In this document: in pieces, positions 54,394 through 63,348 of the stretch
Layout: the number at the start of each line of letters is the position of its first letter
How positions within the stretch are numbered: the first letter of the stretch is position 1
DNA from: Dysgonomonas sp. 216
GTDB taxonomy: Bacteria; Bacteroidota; Bacteroidia; Bacteroidales; Dysgonomonadaceae
Length of the DNA: 64,000 nt
Reading direction: 5' to 3'
NCBI RefSeq assembly: GCF_010501065.1
Contig: NZ_QVMM01000008.1
Coordinates: 1-64,000, forward strand
Notes under the pieces: generated by a model
Told to the model about the DNA's origin: nothing
Seen by the model: only the letters and a program-made list of their open reading frames with translations
Databases searched by the model: none
Position numbers and translations under genes: made by a program

Positions 54394-54410
54394 TTGTCAG
54401 AATTGTCAGG
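54394..54410 (+). promoter_or_regulatory. Third tandem TGTCAG/CTGACA site
   Basis: TTGTCAGAATTGTCAGG carries two TGTCAG units with the same 9-base period as the sites at 19591 and 19791, here about 90 bases before the zeta-like kinase start and in the plus orientation. Confidence 0.4.
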
Positions 54411-54499
54411 TTTTATAAAATCAGATAGCAATAAAACCTTGTAGCGAAAGCTGTATTCTAGAAACATAGAATTAAAGACAATAACAAAAGCTGAAAAAT

Positions 54500-55066
54500 A
54501 TGCCTAACCTCTATTTAATATCAGGATGCAACGGCGCAGGAAAAACAACCGCATCGTTTGCCATACTACCCGAAATGCTCGGCTGTAAGGAATTTATAAA
54601 TGCCGATGAAATAGCCCGTGGGCTCTCGCCCTTTCAGCCTGAAAAGGCGGCAATAGACGCAGGACGCATAATGGTGATAAGAATGGAGGAAATGTTAAAG
54701 CAACAACAAGATTTTGCCATAGAAACCACTCTCGCAACAAAATCGTATGTAAGATTTATTAAAAAAGCACAAAAAGATGGTTATTTCGTAACTTTGTTAT
54801 ATTTTTGGCTGAATTCTCCAGAGTTGGCTATTCGAAGAGTCGAAGATCGCGTCAGGTCGGGAGGGCATAATGTACCAACCGAAATAATACGAAGGAGATA
54901 TAAAGCGGGAGCACAAAATTTGTTTACCCTATACACACCTATATCCGATTACTGGATGGTGATAGACAACTCCGAAAATCCTTTTAAAGTAATAATTGAA
55001 GGAAAGAAGGAGCAAGTTATAGAGGTATACGACCCAAATATTTATAACCAAATTATTCATTCATGA
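54500..55066 (+). CDS. Zeta-toxin-like P-loop kinase
   Basis: A 188-aa P-loop protein of the zeta toxin/polynucleotide kinase fold: Walker A GCNGAGKTT (residues 9-17), the substrate-site INADEIARGLSPF motif (about 33-45), the conserved AIETTLA (about 74-80), and lid arginines in RVEDRVRSGGHNVP. Zeta and PezT toxins phosphorylate UDP-GlcNAc and block wall synthesis, but many stand-alone relatives in Bacteroidota have unknown substrates. A 60-aa gene overlaps its stop by 4 bases. There is no antitoxin of the epsilon or PezA type upstream. Confidence 0.85.
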   Translation: MPNLYLISGCNGAGKTTASFAILPEMLGCKEFINADEIARGLSPFQPEKAAIDAGRIMVIRMEEMLKQQQDFAIETTLATKSYVRFIKKAQKDGYFVTLLYFWLNSPELAIRRVEDRVRSGGHNVPTEIIRRRYKAGAQNLFTLYTPISDYWMVIDNSENPFKVIIEGKKEQVIEVYDPNIYNQIIHS

Positions 55067-55245
55067 ATCGACAGGAATTAGCGTTAAGAAACAAATTGCT
55101 TATAGGATTAAACCTATCTTACAATCGATTACTTGAACAAAAACAAAAAGAGGACGGAAATCTCATTTTTTCGAAAAACGGAAAAATCGTAAAAGTAAAA
55201 GCCCGAAAAATCGGCAAAATCGAGTTAAAAAAAGCCTCGGTTTAA
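55063..55245 (+). CDS. Small basic protein, possible partner of the zeta-like kinase
   Basis: A 60-aa, Lys-rich protein (net strongly basic) with a helical N-terminus (ELALRNKLLIGLNLSYNRLLEQKQ) and a short beta-like tail (IVKVKARKI). Its ATG lies in the ATGA overlap with the stop of the kinase gene, so translation is coupled. A regulatory or antitoxin role is an inference from position. Basic charge and lack of a DNA-binding motif do not prove it. The menG gene starts 11 bases after it. Confidence 0.75.
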   Translation: MNRQELALRNKLLIGLNLSYNRLLEQKQKEDGNLIFSKNGKIVKVKARKIGKIELKKASV

Positions 55246-55256
55246 GAAGTTAGAAA

Positions 55257-55994
55257 ATGACTTACAAAGGCGAAAAAATTCTTCCATATGACAGCTCCGA
55301 AAATAAAGGAGTACAAGTGGAGCGGATGTTTGACTCTATAGCCCAAAGATACGACACCTTAAATCATACCCTATCAATGGGTATTGACAAAAGTTGGCGA
55401 AAAAAAAGTATCCTCTCACTTAAAGACATCAATCCAACAAACATTCTTGATATAGCTACCGGAACCGGCGACCTTGCCATTCAGGCATATCGGCTATTAT
55501 CGCCCCAGAACATATTAGCAATCGACCTATCGGAAGGTATGATGGATGTTGGCAGGCAAAAAGTTGAAAAAGCAGGCCTGTCCGATCATATAGCTTTCGA
55601 CAAACAAGATTGTATGAATCTTGATCTGCCCAACAATTCATTCGATGCAGCTATGGCAGCATTTGGGGTACGTAATTTTGAGGATCTGGATAAGGGGTTG
55701 AAAGAAATACACCGAATATTAAAACCGGGTGGCAGATTAATGATACTGGAATTATCTACACCTCGTAACTTCCCTATGAAACAAGCCTATTGGTTATATT
55801 CGAAAGTGTTTATACCAACTGTCGGCAAGTTTATATCTAAAGACAGATCGGCCTACAATTACTTGCCAAAATCAATAGAAGCATTTATTCAAGGCAAAGA
55901 AATGGTAGAAGTACTGACTAAGAATGGATTCCGCAACGCACGCTACAAGACCTATACTTTCGGTATATGCTCAATGTATTTGGGCGACAAGTAA
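55257..55994 (+). CDS. ubiE: Demethylmenaquinone methyltransferase
   Basis: SAM-dependent C-methylation that completes menaquinone, 245 aa (MenG/UbiE). The class I motifs are seen: DIATGTGDLAIQ (motif I), AIDLSEGMMDVGRQK (post-I), FGVRNFEDLDKGLKEIHRILKPGG, and the family C-terminus YNYLPKSIEAFIQG. As Bacteroidales make menaquinone and no ubiquinone, the menaquinone reaction is meant. It lies 11 bases after the small gene of the kinase pair. Confidence 0.96.
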   Translation: MTYKGEKILPYDSSENKGVQVERMFDSIAQRYDTLNHTLSMGIDKSWRKKSILSLKDINPTNILDIATGTGDLAIQAYRLLSPQNILAIDLSEGMMDVGRQKVEKAGLSDHIAFDKQDCMNLDLPNNSFDAAMAAFGVRNFEDLDKGLKEIHRILKPGGRLMILELSTPRNFPMKQAYWLYSKVFIPTVGKFISKDRSAYNYLPKSIEAFIQGKEMVEVLTKNGFRNARYKTYTFGICSMYLGDK

Positions 55995-56019
55995 TTATCT
56001 ATACATAAAACATGCATAT

Positions 56020-56796
56020 ATGAAGTCATTATTTTTCATATTCTTATGCCTGATTTCTTTATTTCCGGCAACAGCCCAGAATATAGAATTGCTTTACAAA
56101 GCAGAAGCCATTGAGCAAACTATCCAAACAGATCAGTTCGAGTATATCGATTTTAAAATGGATTTGTCCACATACCCCAAAATAGGAACTTACAAACTTA
56201 TTATAGACAAACAAGGAAAAAACTCCCTGTCGACCATGTTCTATAAACTTTGGGATGCCGCCAACGATATAGGAGCAAATTCTTTTGCTATCGAGGATGT
56301 TACATTTAGCAACAATCAATATATATTGCAGGTTGATGTATACTGCCTTAGCGAAGATGATATACAGCAAAATTTCTCGTTATACGAAGATAATATAATA
56401 GTTGTTTTTGGTGATTTAAACACTAAGAATACGGAAAAAGCGAAGACCTTTAAAATGAATAAAGAAAAGATGTCGCTATATCCATACACTTACACTATAC
56501 ATCAAAATCAGATAGGAGGAAAAACCAAAATCAGCATTGGAGGTTTATTAGGTTCTTCGATCGAAATATATGGTGAAGAATACAAACTAGGACGCTGTTT
56601 TTCGTTGGGAGGAACATCAGTCCGCCCTTCGGGATCGGTTGCCGTCGGAAATCATGGCGGAGGCATGGGAATAGGAATCAGTATCCAAACAGGAAGTATA
56701 TATCCTATGGATTTAAACCTTGGCCTATTTGTTATGACAATTCTGGATACTGTAAAAAATCAAGCTGAAGAATCGGGAGAACTCACAGAAGATTAA
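56020..56796 (+). CDS. Hypothetical secreted protein
   Basis: A 258-aa protein with a signal peptide (MKSLFFIFLCLISLFPATAQ, cleavage leaving an N-terminal Gln or Asn). The body is beta-rich, with a Gly/Ser-rich region near the end (GGTSVRPSGSVAVGNHGGGMGIGI) and a hydrophobic, helical C-terminus. No family recognised. The frame is open 96 bases further upstream inside ubiE, but only the ATG at 56020 gives a signal peptide. Confidence 0.8.
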   Translation: MKSLFFIFLCLISLFPATAQNIELLYKAEAIEQTIQTDQFEYIDFKMDLSTYPKIGTYKLIIDKQGKNSLSTMFYKLWDAANDIGANSFAIEDVTFSNNQYILQVDVYCLSEDDIQQNFSLYEDNIIVVFGDLNTKNTEKAKTFKMNKEKMSLYPYTYTIHQNQIGGKTKISIGGLLGSSIEIYGEEYKLGRCFSLGGTSVRPSGSVAVGNHGGGMGIGISIQTGSIYPMDLNLGLFVMTILDTVKNQAEESGELTED

Positions 56797-56820
56797 TATA
56801 TTTGTAAATTCAAATATATT
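56795..56820. promoter_or_regulatory. Palindrome made of two facing -7 elements
   Basis: AATATATTTG-TAAATT-CAAATATATT is a perfect 10-bp inverted repeat. Each arm contains TATATTTG, one reading plus and one reading minus. The plus copy (56797-56804) would be the promoter of the carboxynorspermidine dehydrogenase gene, starting near 56810. No -33 box is clear. Confidence 0.45.
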
Positions 56821-56853
56821 GTAGAACCCTACAAATTTAACAGGAAGCAAAAA

Positions 56854-58047
56854 ATGGGAAGAGTATTAATTATTGGAGCCGGAGGTGTTGGTACGGTAGT
56901 TACACACAAAGTAGCACAAAACATGGATGTGTTTACCAAAATCATGCTGGCTAGCCGAACTAAATCGAAATGCGACGCTATAGCCCAAGCTATAGGCGGA
57001 AACAAAATACAAACAGCACAAGTTGATGCTGACAATGTTGACGATCTCATCAGACTATTCAAATCGTTTAAACCCGAATTGGTTATTAACGTAGCCCTAC
57101 CCTATCAGGATTTGACCATAATGGATGCTTGTCTGGCTTGCGGCGTTAATTATCTGGATACAGCTAATTATGAGCCTAAAGAAGAAGCTAAATTCGAATA
57201 CAAATGGCAATGGGCTTATCAGGACAAGTTTAAAGAAGCCGGATTAACCGCAATTCTGGGTTGTGGATTCGACCCCGGAGTTACAAGCGTATTTACTGCA
57301 TATGCAGCTAAGCATCACTTTGACGAATTACAAACTCTTGATATCGTAGACTGTAATGCAGGGGATCACGGAAAACCTTTTGCTACAAATTTTAACCCCG
57401 AAATCAATATAAGGGAGGTTACCCAAAAAGGTAAATACTGGGAAAACGGGCAATGGATAGAAACAGAGCCACATGAAATACGCAAAGCTTTAAATTATCC
57501 GAATATAGGCCCTAAAGATTCGTATGTTATATACCACGAGGAGTTGGAGTCGCTGGTAAAAAACTTTCCAACATTACAACGCGCCCGTTTCTGGATGACT
57601 TTCGGTCAGGAATATTTAACGCACTTACGTGTTATTCAAAACATAGGTATGTCGCGCATCGATCCTGTAATGTATAATGGAGTAGAAATTATCCCAATCC
57701 AGTTTCTTAAAGCAGTATTACCCGATCCGGGCGATTTGGGAGAAAACTATAAAGGCGAAACATCGATAGGCTGTCGTATAAAAGGGCTTAAAGATGGAAA
57801 AAAACGAACATACTATATATACAACAATGCTTCGCACGAAGAGGCATATAAAGAAACCGGCACTCAGGCTGTAAGTTATACTACGGGGGTTCCTGCCATG
57901 ATTGGAGCAATGATGTTTATTAAAGGCATCTGGCGTAAACCGGGAGTATTCAATGTCGAAGAGTTTGATCCGGATCCATTTATGGAGCAATTAAACAAAC
58001 AAGGCCTACCTTGGCACGAATTGTTTGATATAGATTTAGAAGTATAA
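56854..58047 (+). CDS. Carboxynorspermidine dehydrogenase (saccharopine dehydrogenase family)
   Basis: A 397-aa NADP-dependent enzyme. The N-terminal Rossmann motif is GAGGVGTVV (about 8-16), followed by CGVNYLDTANYEP and LGCGFDPGVTSV typical of the carboxynorspermidine/saccharopine reductive group. In Bacteroidota this enzyme condenses aspartate semialdehyde with putrescine to carboxyspermidine, and a decarboxylase (elsewhere) makes spermidine. Length and motifs fit this branch rather than true saccharopine dehydrogenase of lysine metabolism. Confidence 0.92.
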   Translation: MGRVLIIGAGGVGTVVTHKVAQNMDVFTKIMLASRTKSKCDAIAQAIGGNKIQTAQVDADNVDDLIRLFKSFKPELVINVALPYQDLTIMDACLACGVNYLDTANYEPKEEAKFEYKWQWAYQDKFKEAGLTAILGCGFDPGVTSVFTAYAAKHHFDELQTLDIVDCNAGDHGKPFATNFNPEINIREVTQKGKYWENGQWIETEPHEIRKALNYPNIGPKDSYVIYHEELESLVKNFPTLQRARFWMTFGQEYLTHLRVIQNIGMSRIDPVMYNGVEIIPIQFLKAVLPDPGDLGENYKGETSIGCRIKGLKDGKKRTYYIYNNASHEEAYKETGTQAVSYTTGVPAMIGAMMFIKGIWRKPGVFNVEEFDPDPFMEQLNKQGLPWHELFDIDLEV

Positions 58048-58079
58048 CACTTTAGTTTACAACTAAAACGAATAAATAA

Positions 58080-58111
58080 CAAAGGGTTTTATCTATACAT
58101 AAAACCCTTTG
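58080..58111. terminator. Bidirectional terminator
   Basis: CAAAGGGTTTTAT (58080-58092) pairs perfectly with ATAAAACCCTTTG (58099-58111) around CTATAC, between the convergent dehydrogenase and activase genes. Confidence 0.82.
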
Positions 58112-58146
58112 CTATTTTATAAACTATCTGTTATTTAAGAGATTAC

Positions 58147-61100
58147 TTACGAAATCATAAAATGTAACCTGTTTTGTAAATTTACGTCAGCAATACCTCC
58201 ATCTATATCCAGGTATAACAGGTTCATATCGGGATATACCGATTTTATACGTTTTTCTATCCCTTTAGCTACCACATGGTTAGCAATACACCCAAAAGGT
58301 TGTATACATACAACTTTGTTTATTCCTTTACGAGCGTAATGAGCCACTTCGCCTGCAATAAGCCAACCTTCGCCAAACTGATTCGAAAGATCGATAATCT
58401 CAGATGCAGCTTCTGCTTTAGCAAATATAGATTCGCTAGGCATATGGAAACGGAAGTCCGACATTATTTTCTCAACCTTCTTTATCTTACTGTTTATATA
58501 CTTCCAGAATAGAGGCTGTAGAGCTTTCTCGAACAAGCTAGTTTCTTTCAGTCCATTATCGGTATTCACTTTACCATTAACAAAAAACTGGGCAAGGAAA
58601 TCCAAAATAGGCGGAGTTATAACTTCAACTTCTTTCGACCGCAACCACTCTGTTATATGAGCTTGTCCGTAACTGTTGTATTTTATATATATTTCACCTA
58701 TAAGCCCAACTCTTGCCAAATCCTTATCATTGATCGGAATATTATTAAAATCGGCCACAGCCTCTTTTAAAAGGCGAAGAACTGTCTTTGGGTTATTTGC
58801 CCGTGTAGCGTCTGCTCCTCGCTCCATATAGAAATCAAAAATCTTCTTTGCCGATCCTTTTTTCTTCTCGCGTACCGATATAGCCGAATACATCTGTTGA
58901 AGCGCATCGCCATACAATACCAGATGAATAGCTATTTTAAGAAGTTTTTTCCATTCAACTTTAAACTCACTCTGGTCATTCTGATAAGTATCACCCGAAC
59001 TTAAAGCTACAACAGGAATATCTCGGAACCCGGCAGCCTGCAAACCAAGTTTAATTTGAGAGAGGTAATTTGTTGCCCTACATTGCCCTCCGGTTTGAGT
59101 TATTGCAAGAACAATATCCTGTAAGTCGTATTCGCCCGACTGCAATGCTTTTATAATGTCGCCTAAAACAAGAGTAGACGGATAACAAACCTCATTATGG
59201 CCGTAAACCAAACCCAAATCGGCTGATGCTTTATCTGTTTTAGGCAGATTTTGTATTTTATATCCAACTAACTCACCTAAAGCAGGAACAAAAGGCGATA
59301 GAAAATCGGCAAACCAGGGCACTAAGATTGTTTTCTTCCTGTCTTCCGCTTCATAACGTACTCCATAATTCTTAAATGGCTTTACATCCTGTTTTTCGTC
59401 AGTATTAATTGCTTTCAGAGATTCGACCAACGACCGCAAACGCAAACGAATTGAACCCGGACTAGCAATTTCATCAATACGAAGAACTGTTAGGTTTTTT
59501 CCGGCCTGTTTCAATACTTCCATTACCTCATCCATAAAGAACGAGTCAGGACCACATCCAAATGAGTTCAACTGTATTAATTGTACATTCTGAGGAAGTT
59601 TTGCGACCTCCATTGCAGCCTGAACAACCCTATTAGGGTACGACCATTGAGAAACTATATTTAACGCACTAAATCCCGCTGTAACTTCTTTTCTGAACAC
59701 GTCATCAGTAAATACCAATACTCCTAAGTCAGAAAGTATTTGCCCTACCTTTTGATGCACCAAAGGATCGGTATGATACGGACGCCCTGCAACAATAAAA
59801 GCCATCTCTTTATCTTTTATCGCTTTATCCAGATAATCTTTTTGCTCGTCCCGTAACTGTCGCTTAAGCTCTGACCGAGCTGACAAAGCTACTTGAAAAG
59901 CCTTTCTGAAAACAGATTTCGAAACTCCCAGAGTCGACAAATACCTGTAACATGTTTTCTCTAAAGCTTCATCTGTATTAAATGTTATAACCGGTTTATC
60001 GAAAGGTATTCCAAACCTAGCTTCCGGATCGATAGAACTACGAACAACCTCCGGATAGCCGCTAACAACCGGACAATTGAACGAGTTGGATGAACTCCCG
60101 AATTCCTTCTCATCTTTCGGTATAATAGGGTAAAATATACGATCGACCTTTTGTTCTATCAGAGACAATATATGCCCATGTACCAGCTTAGCCGGAAAAC
60201 ATATATTATCAGACATAACCCCTCCTACTCCCGTTTGATACAAGTGCACTGTAGATTCTGGCGACAATCTGACGTTGAACCCACACTCCGACAATAGTGC
60301 ATGCCAAAAAGGATAATTCTCGAACATATTTAATGCGCGTGGTATACCTATAGTCTTACCTTTTTGAATATTTTCGGCAGTTACAGGCCTATTGAACAGA
60401 ACCTCATTTTTTATATCAAATGCATTGAATCCTTGTTTACGAACATTATTGGTATTATAGAATATCTTTTCGCATTTATTACCTGCATAAGAGATATTAC
60501 CATTATCGAACTTAAACCGCAATACCGAGCACAAATTTGTACAACCTTTACATTGCAATTCGCGTGTATCTATTTTGTCGGGATCAGACAAACAGATAAC
60601 TTTGCTAAGTTGTTTAGCACCTTCTTTCTCCCACAATTTATGTGCATATAATGCAGCCCCTAATGCTCCCATTAATTCAGGATAATCAGTAGAACTTACC
60701 GATTTTTCGGAAAGCATTTCTAAAGCCCTGTATACAGCATCATTTCTGAATGTACCTCCCTGAACAACAATATTATCGCCTAGTTCATTCAGATTGTTTA
60801 TTTTAAGCACTTTAAACAAACAGTTCTTGACAACAGAATACGCCAACCCCGCCGAAATATCGCCAACATCAGCATTTTCACGCAAAGCCTGTTTTACTTT
60901 CGAGTTCATAAACACCGTACAACGAGAACCCAAATCGCTCGGATATTTAGCCAGACATGCTTCTGTAGCAAATTCGCTTATATCCATATTCATTGTAGAC
61001 GCAAAATTCTGCAAAAACGAACCACATCCAGCCGAACATGCTTCATTCAACTCTATATTCGAGATTACACCGTTCTTCGTGAAGATTGATTTTATATCCT

Positions 61101-62382
61101 GTCCGCCAATATCTAGTATAAACGATACATTAGGATCAACATATTGCGCCCCTGAGAGGTGAGCCATTGTTTCAACAATGCCATAGTCTAAACCTAAAGC
61201 CGAACGGATAAGATCCTCGCCATAACCGGTTGCTGCCGAAGCCAAAAAGCTTACTTCCACACCTTGAGCTTTCGCTTCAGCGTAAAACTTATGCATCCCC
61301 GACAGTACCTTCCTCAATGGATTCCCCTGATTATTATCGTAAAAAGTATAGATAATATTAGCAGCAGAGTCCATCACAACTATTTTTGTTGTTGTCGAAC
61401 CCGAATCTATGCCTAAAAAGCAATCTACATTCTTTCGTGCACCCAACTTTTCGAAATTCAGATGCTTTATTTTCCGTACAGCTTTCCAATCATTGTATTC
61501 TTTTTCATCTTTGAAAAGAACAGGCAGAGTCTCTTTTTGAACAGCAGTAGACACTTCCATTTTTTGAAGAAGTTGCTCTAAAGAACAAAACTGTTCTCTT
61601 TTATTATTATATAGGGCAGCTCCCCATGCCGGAAAGTATTCTCCATTTTCGGGCAAAATAAAATCTGCATCGGTTAATTTCAATGCTTCTCTAAAAGAGT
61701 TTCGGAGAGCCGGTATAAACGTAAGAGGACCACCTATACACAATACTTTAGGTTCTATATCATACCCTCTGGATAATGTTGTAACCGATTGAATTGCAAC
61801 AGCATGAAGAATCGAAGCCGAAACATCAGGTATTGGAATATTACGGCTTATCAGATTCTGAACATCGGTTTTTGCAAATACTCCACAACGAGAAGCTATA
61901 GGATAAAGCTTCTCGAATTTCAAAGCTTGCTCTCCCAACTCTTCAACCGAAATATTCATTAAACTGGCCATTTGGTCGATAAAAGCACCTGTTCCTCCAG
62001 CGCAACTACCATTCATTCGAATATCAGGATGTTTACCCTCTCTGAAGAATACCATTTTAGCATCTTCCCCCCCTAAATCTATCAAGGTACGAGTTTCAGG
62101 ATAAACATTGTTAACAACCTCTACAGCCGCAACAACCTCCTGAATAAAAGATACTCCGGTACGTTCAGCGATTCCCATACCAGCCGAACCTGTTATATTT
62201 ATATCATACTCCGAATCAGGGAATAACTGAATTATTTTAGCTATTTCTTCAATAAATGTTTGCCTGATATTTGCCTGATGCCTACGATATGCCTTATATA
62301 CAATCTGTTGAGTATTATCAAGAAGAACTACCTTTATCGTAGTTGATCCTGCGTCAACACCCATTTTGTATTGTTTTTTCAC
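58147..62382 (-). CDS. Giant 2-hydroxyacyl-CoA dehydratase activase-like protein
   Basis: A 1411-aa cytoplasmic protein of the BadF/BcrA/HgdC ASKHA ATPase family. Two ATPase modules lie in tandem: GVDAGSTTIKVVLLD at the N-terminus (about 8-22) and GIDSGSTTTKIVVMD at about residue 325. Each is followed by a cluster-binding motif (CAGGTGAFID and NEACSAGCGSF). A DUF2229 region (about 660-890, beginning with KGCTNLCSVLRF) and a C-terminal part resembling 2-hydroxyacyl-CoA dehydratase subunits (about 1010-1400) complete it. Activases use ATP to drive an electron into the dehydratase. Here activator and acceptor are on one chain. The substrate is unknown. No CoA-transferase or dehydratase gene is next to it. 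Confidence 0.88.
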   Translation of the reverse strand: MKKQYKMGVDAGSTTIKVVLLDNTQQIVYKAYRRHQANIRQTFIEEIAKIIQLFPDSEYDINITGSAGMGIAERTGVSFIQEVVAAVEVVNNVYPETRTLIDLGGEDAKMVFFREGKHPDIRMNGSCAGGTGAFIDQMASLMNISVEELGEQALKFEKLYPIASRCGVFAKTDVQNLISRNIPIPDVSASILHAVAIQSVTTLSRGYDIEPKVLCIGGPLTFIPALRNSFREALKLTDADFILPENGEYFPAWGAALYNNKREQFCSLEQLLQKMEVSTAVQKETLPVLFKDEKEYNDWKAVRKIKHLNFEKLGARKNVDCFLGIDSGSTTTKIVVMDSAANIIYTFYDNNQGNPLRKVLSGMHKFYAEAKAQGVEVSFLASAATGYGEDLIRSALGLDYGIVETMAHLSGAQYVDPNVSFILDIGGQDIKSIFTKNGVISNIELNEACSAGCGSFLQNFASTMNMDISEFATEACLAKYPSDLGSRCTVFMNSKVKQALRENADVGDISAGLAYSVVKNCLFKVLKINNLNELGDNIVVQGGTFRNDAVYRALEMLSEKSVSSTDYPELMGALGAALYAHKLWEKEGAKQLSKVICLSDPDKIDTRELQCKGCTNLCSVLRFKFDNGNISYAGNKCEKIFYNTNNVRKQGFNAFDIKNEVLFNRPVTAENIQKGKTIGIPRALNMFENYPFWHALLSECGFNVRLSPESTVHLYQTGVGGVMSDNICFPAKLVHGHILSLIEQKVDRIFYPIIPKDEKEFGSSSNSFNCPVVSGYPEVVRSSIDPEARFGIPFDKPVITFNTDEALEKTCYRYLSTLGVSKSVFRKAFQVALSARSELKRQLRDEQKDYLDKAIKDKEMAFIVAGRPYHTDPLVHQKVGQILSDLGVLVFTDDVFRKEVTAGFSALNIVSQWSYPNRVVQAAMEVAKLPQNVQLIQLNSFGCGPDSFFMDEVMEVLKQAGKNLTVLRIDEIASPGSIRLRLRSLVESLKAINTDEKQDVKPFKNYGVRYEAEDRKKTILVPWFADFLSPFVPALGELVGYKIQNLPKTDKASADLGLVYGHNEVCYPSTLVLGDIIKALQSGEYDLQDIVLAITQTGGQCRATNYLSQIKLGLQAAGFRDIPVVALSSGDTYQNDQSEFKVEWKKLLKIAIHLVLYGDALQQMYSAISVREKKKGSAKKIFDFYMERGADATRANNPKTVLRLLKEAVADFNNIPINDKDLARVGLIGEIYIKYNSYGQAHITEWLRSKEVEVITPPILDFLAQFFVNGKVNTDNGLKETSLFEKALQPLFWKYINSKIKKVEKIMSDFRFHMPSESIFAKAEAASEIIDLSNQFGEGWLIAGEVAHYARKGINKVVCIQPFGCIANHVVAKGIEKRIKSVYPDMNLLYLDIDGGIADVNLQNRLHFMIS

Positions 62383-62411
62383 GAACCTATATATTTTTAC
62401 AGTTTAATTTG

Positions 62412-62419
62412 CAAAGATA
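62412..62419 (-). promoter_or_regulatory. Promoter -7 element for the activase gene
   Basis: CAAAGATA on plus reads TATCTTTG on minus, 30 bases upstream of the start codon. Confidence 0.55.
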
Positions 62420-62497
62420 CTAAATAATAATTTCTATATAAATTAGCCTTTGTAGTACTTCACTATTTTATTAGTCTTTTTTAACGGCAGAAGCATA

Positions 62498-63064
62498 TTA
62501 TTTATCTAAAAACCACTGAGCTAAACCTCCCCGAGCATCTGTTAGCTTATCCTCCCAATGTTTCACAGAGTTTTGCCCGATAATATCCGTTACATATTTT
62601 ACAGCAATAAACGGAAGATTAAATTTTTTACATACTATAGCCAAAGCAAAAGCTTCCATGTCAACAACATCACCTTCTATTAATTCAGCTTCGGTTACAA
62701 AACTATCTCCGGTATTACACGTTCCGGTTAATCCATTGGAAGACAACCAAGATCGGGTTAATCCATCAGCATCCAATTCTTCTCGAAAATTAAGCTCAAA
62801 ATCAATACCAGGCAATTGAACTGCTTGAAAATCTCTGTCAATAAACCGCCTGCATACAAAAATATTACCAACAGCATGAGTCAACGTTCCGGCTGTGCCT
62901 TTGTTTATAACAATATCAGGTCTATTATTACATATTGCCGCAGTCAGGTTCATTGCAGCTTTAGCTTTTCCAATTCCTGTTTTCACGTATTCAACCTTAC
63001 ATCCTTTCAAGGTTATTGGTGTAAACTCTTGTTCTACTGCATATGCTATTAAAACCTTTTTCAT
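62498..63064 (-). CDS. Nucleoside phosphorylase/MTA-SAH nucleosidase-like protein
   Basis: About 188 aa from the ATG at 63064 (MKKVLIAYAV). It is a short member of the PNP_UDP_1 family: VEYVKTGIGKAKAAMNLT, the phosphate/ribose-site VINKGTAGTL, and the base-site VVDMEAFALAIVCK with the catalytic-type Asp in KYVTDIIGQ. Such proteins cleave 5'-methylthioadenosine or S-adenosylhomocysteine, which fits a genome with MetK and spermidine synthesis, but it is shorter than MtnN (232 aa), so the substrate is uncertain. A -7 element (CAAAGTTA on plus, 63127-63134) is upstream. Confidence 0.85.
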   Translation of the reverse strand: MKKVLIAYAVEQEFTPITLKGCKVEYVKTGIGKAKAAMNLTAAICNNRPDIVINKGTAGTLTHAVGNIFVCRRFIDRDFQAVQLPGIDFELNFREELDADGLTRSWLSSNGLTGTCNTGDSFVTEAELIEGDVVDMEAFALAIVCKKFNLPFIAVKYVTDIIGQNSVKHWEDKLTDARGGLAQWFLDK

Positions 63065-63126
63065 ATTTTTATATTCTAATGTATTATTCACTAATATAAT
63101 GGGGCTTTATTTTGACTAAAAGCCTG

Positions 63127-63134
63127 CAAAGTTA
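63127..63134 (-). promoter_or_regulatory. Promoter -7 element for the nucleosidase-like gene
   Basis: Reads TAACTTTG on the minus strand. The divergent gap to the lipoprotein gene also has TAAATTTG on plus at 63314-63321. Nothing else is seen in it. Confidence 0.45.
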
Positions 63135-63313
63135 CAGATTAATTACAATTTTTATATAAGGATATTTCAATACTATTAAGTAGAATAATAGATATAAAAA
63201 GCCGACAATACTAGTAGCAAGATTGTTATAAATAGTTTTAAACCACTGATAAAGTTATAACATATTTTATTAATAATCATTATGCCCAGCAAAGAAACAC
63301 AAGCCTTTTTTAG

Positions 63314-63321
63314 TAAATTTG
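63314..63321 (+). promoter_or_regulatory. Promoter -7 element for the lipoprotein gene
   Basis: TAAATTTG, a perfect TAnnTTTG match, 27 bases upstream of the ATG at 63349. Confidence 0.5.
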
Positions 63322-63348
63322 CACCATCATAAACAAGTAGCATTTTCA

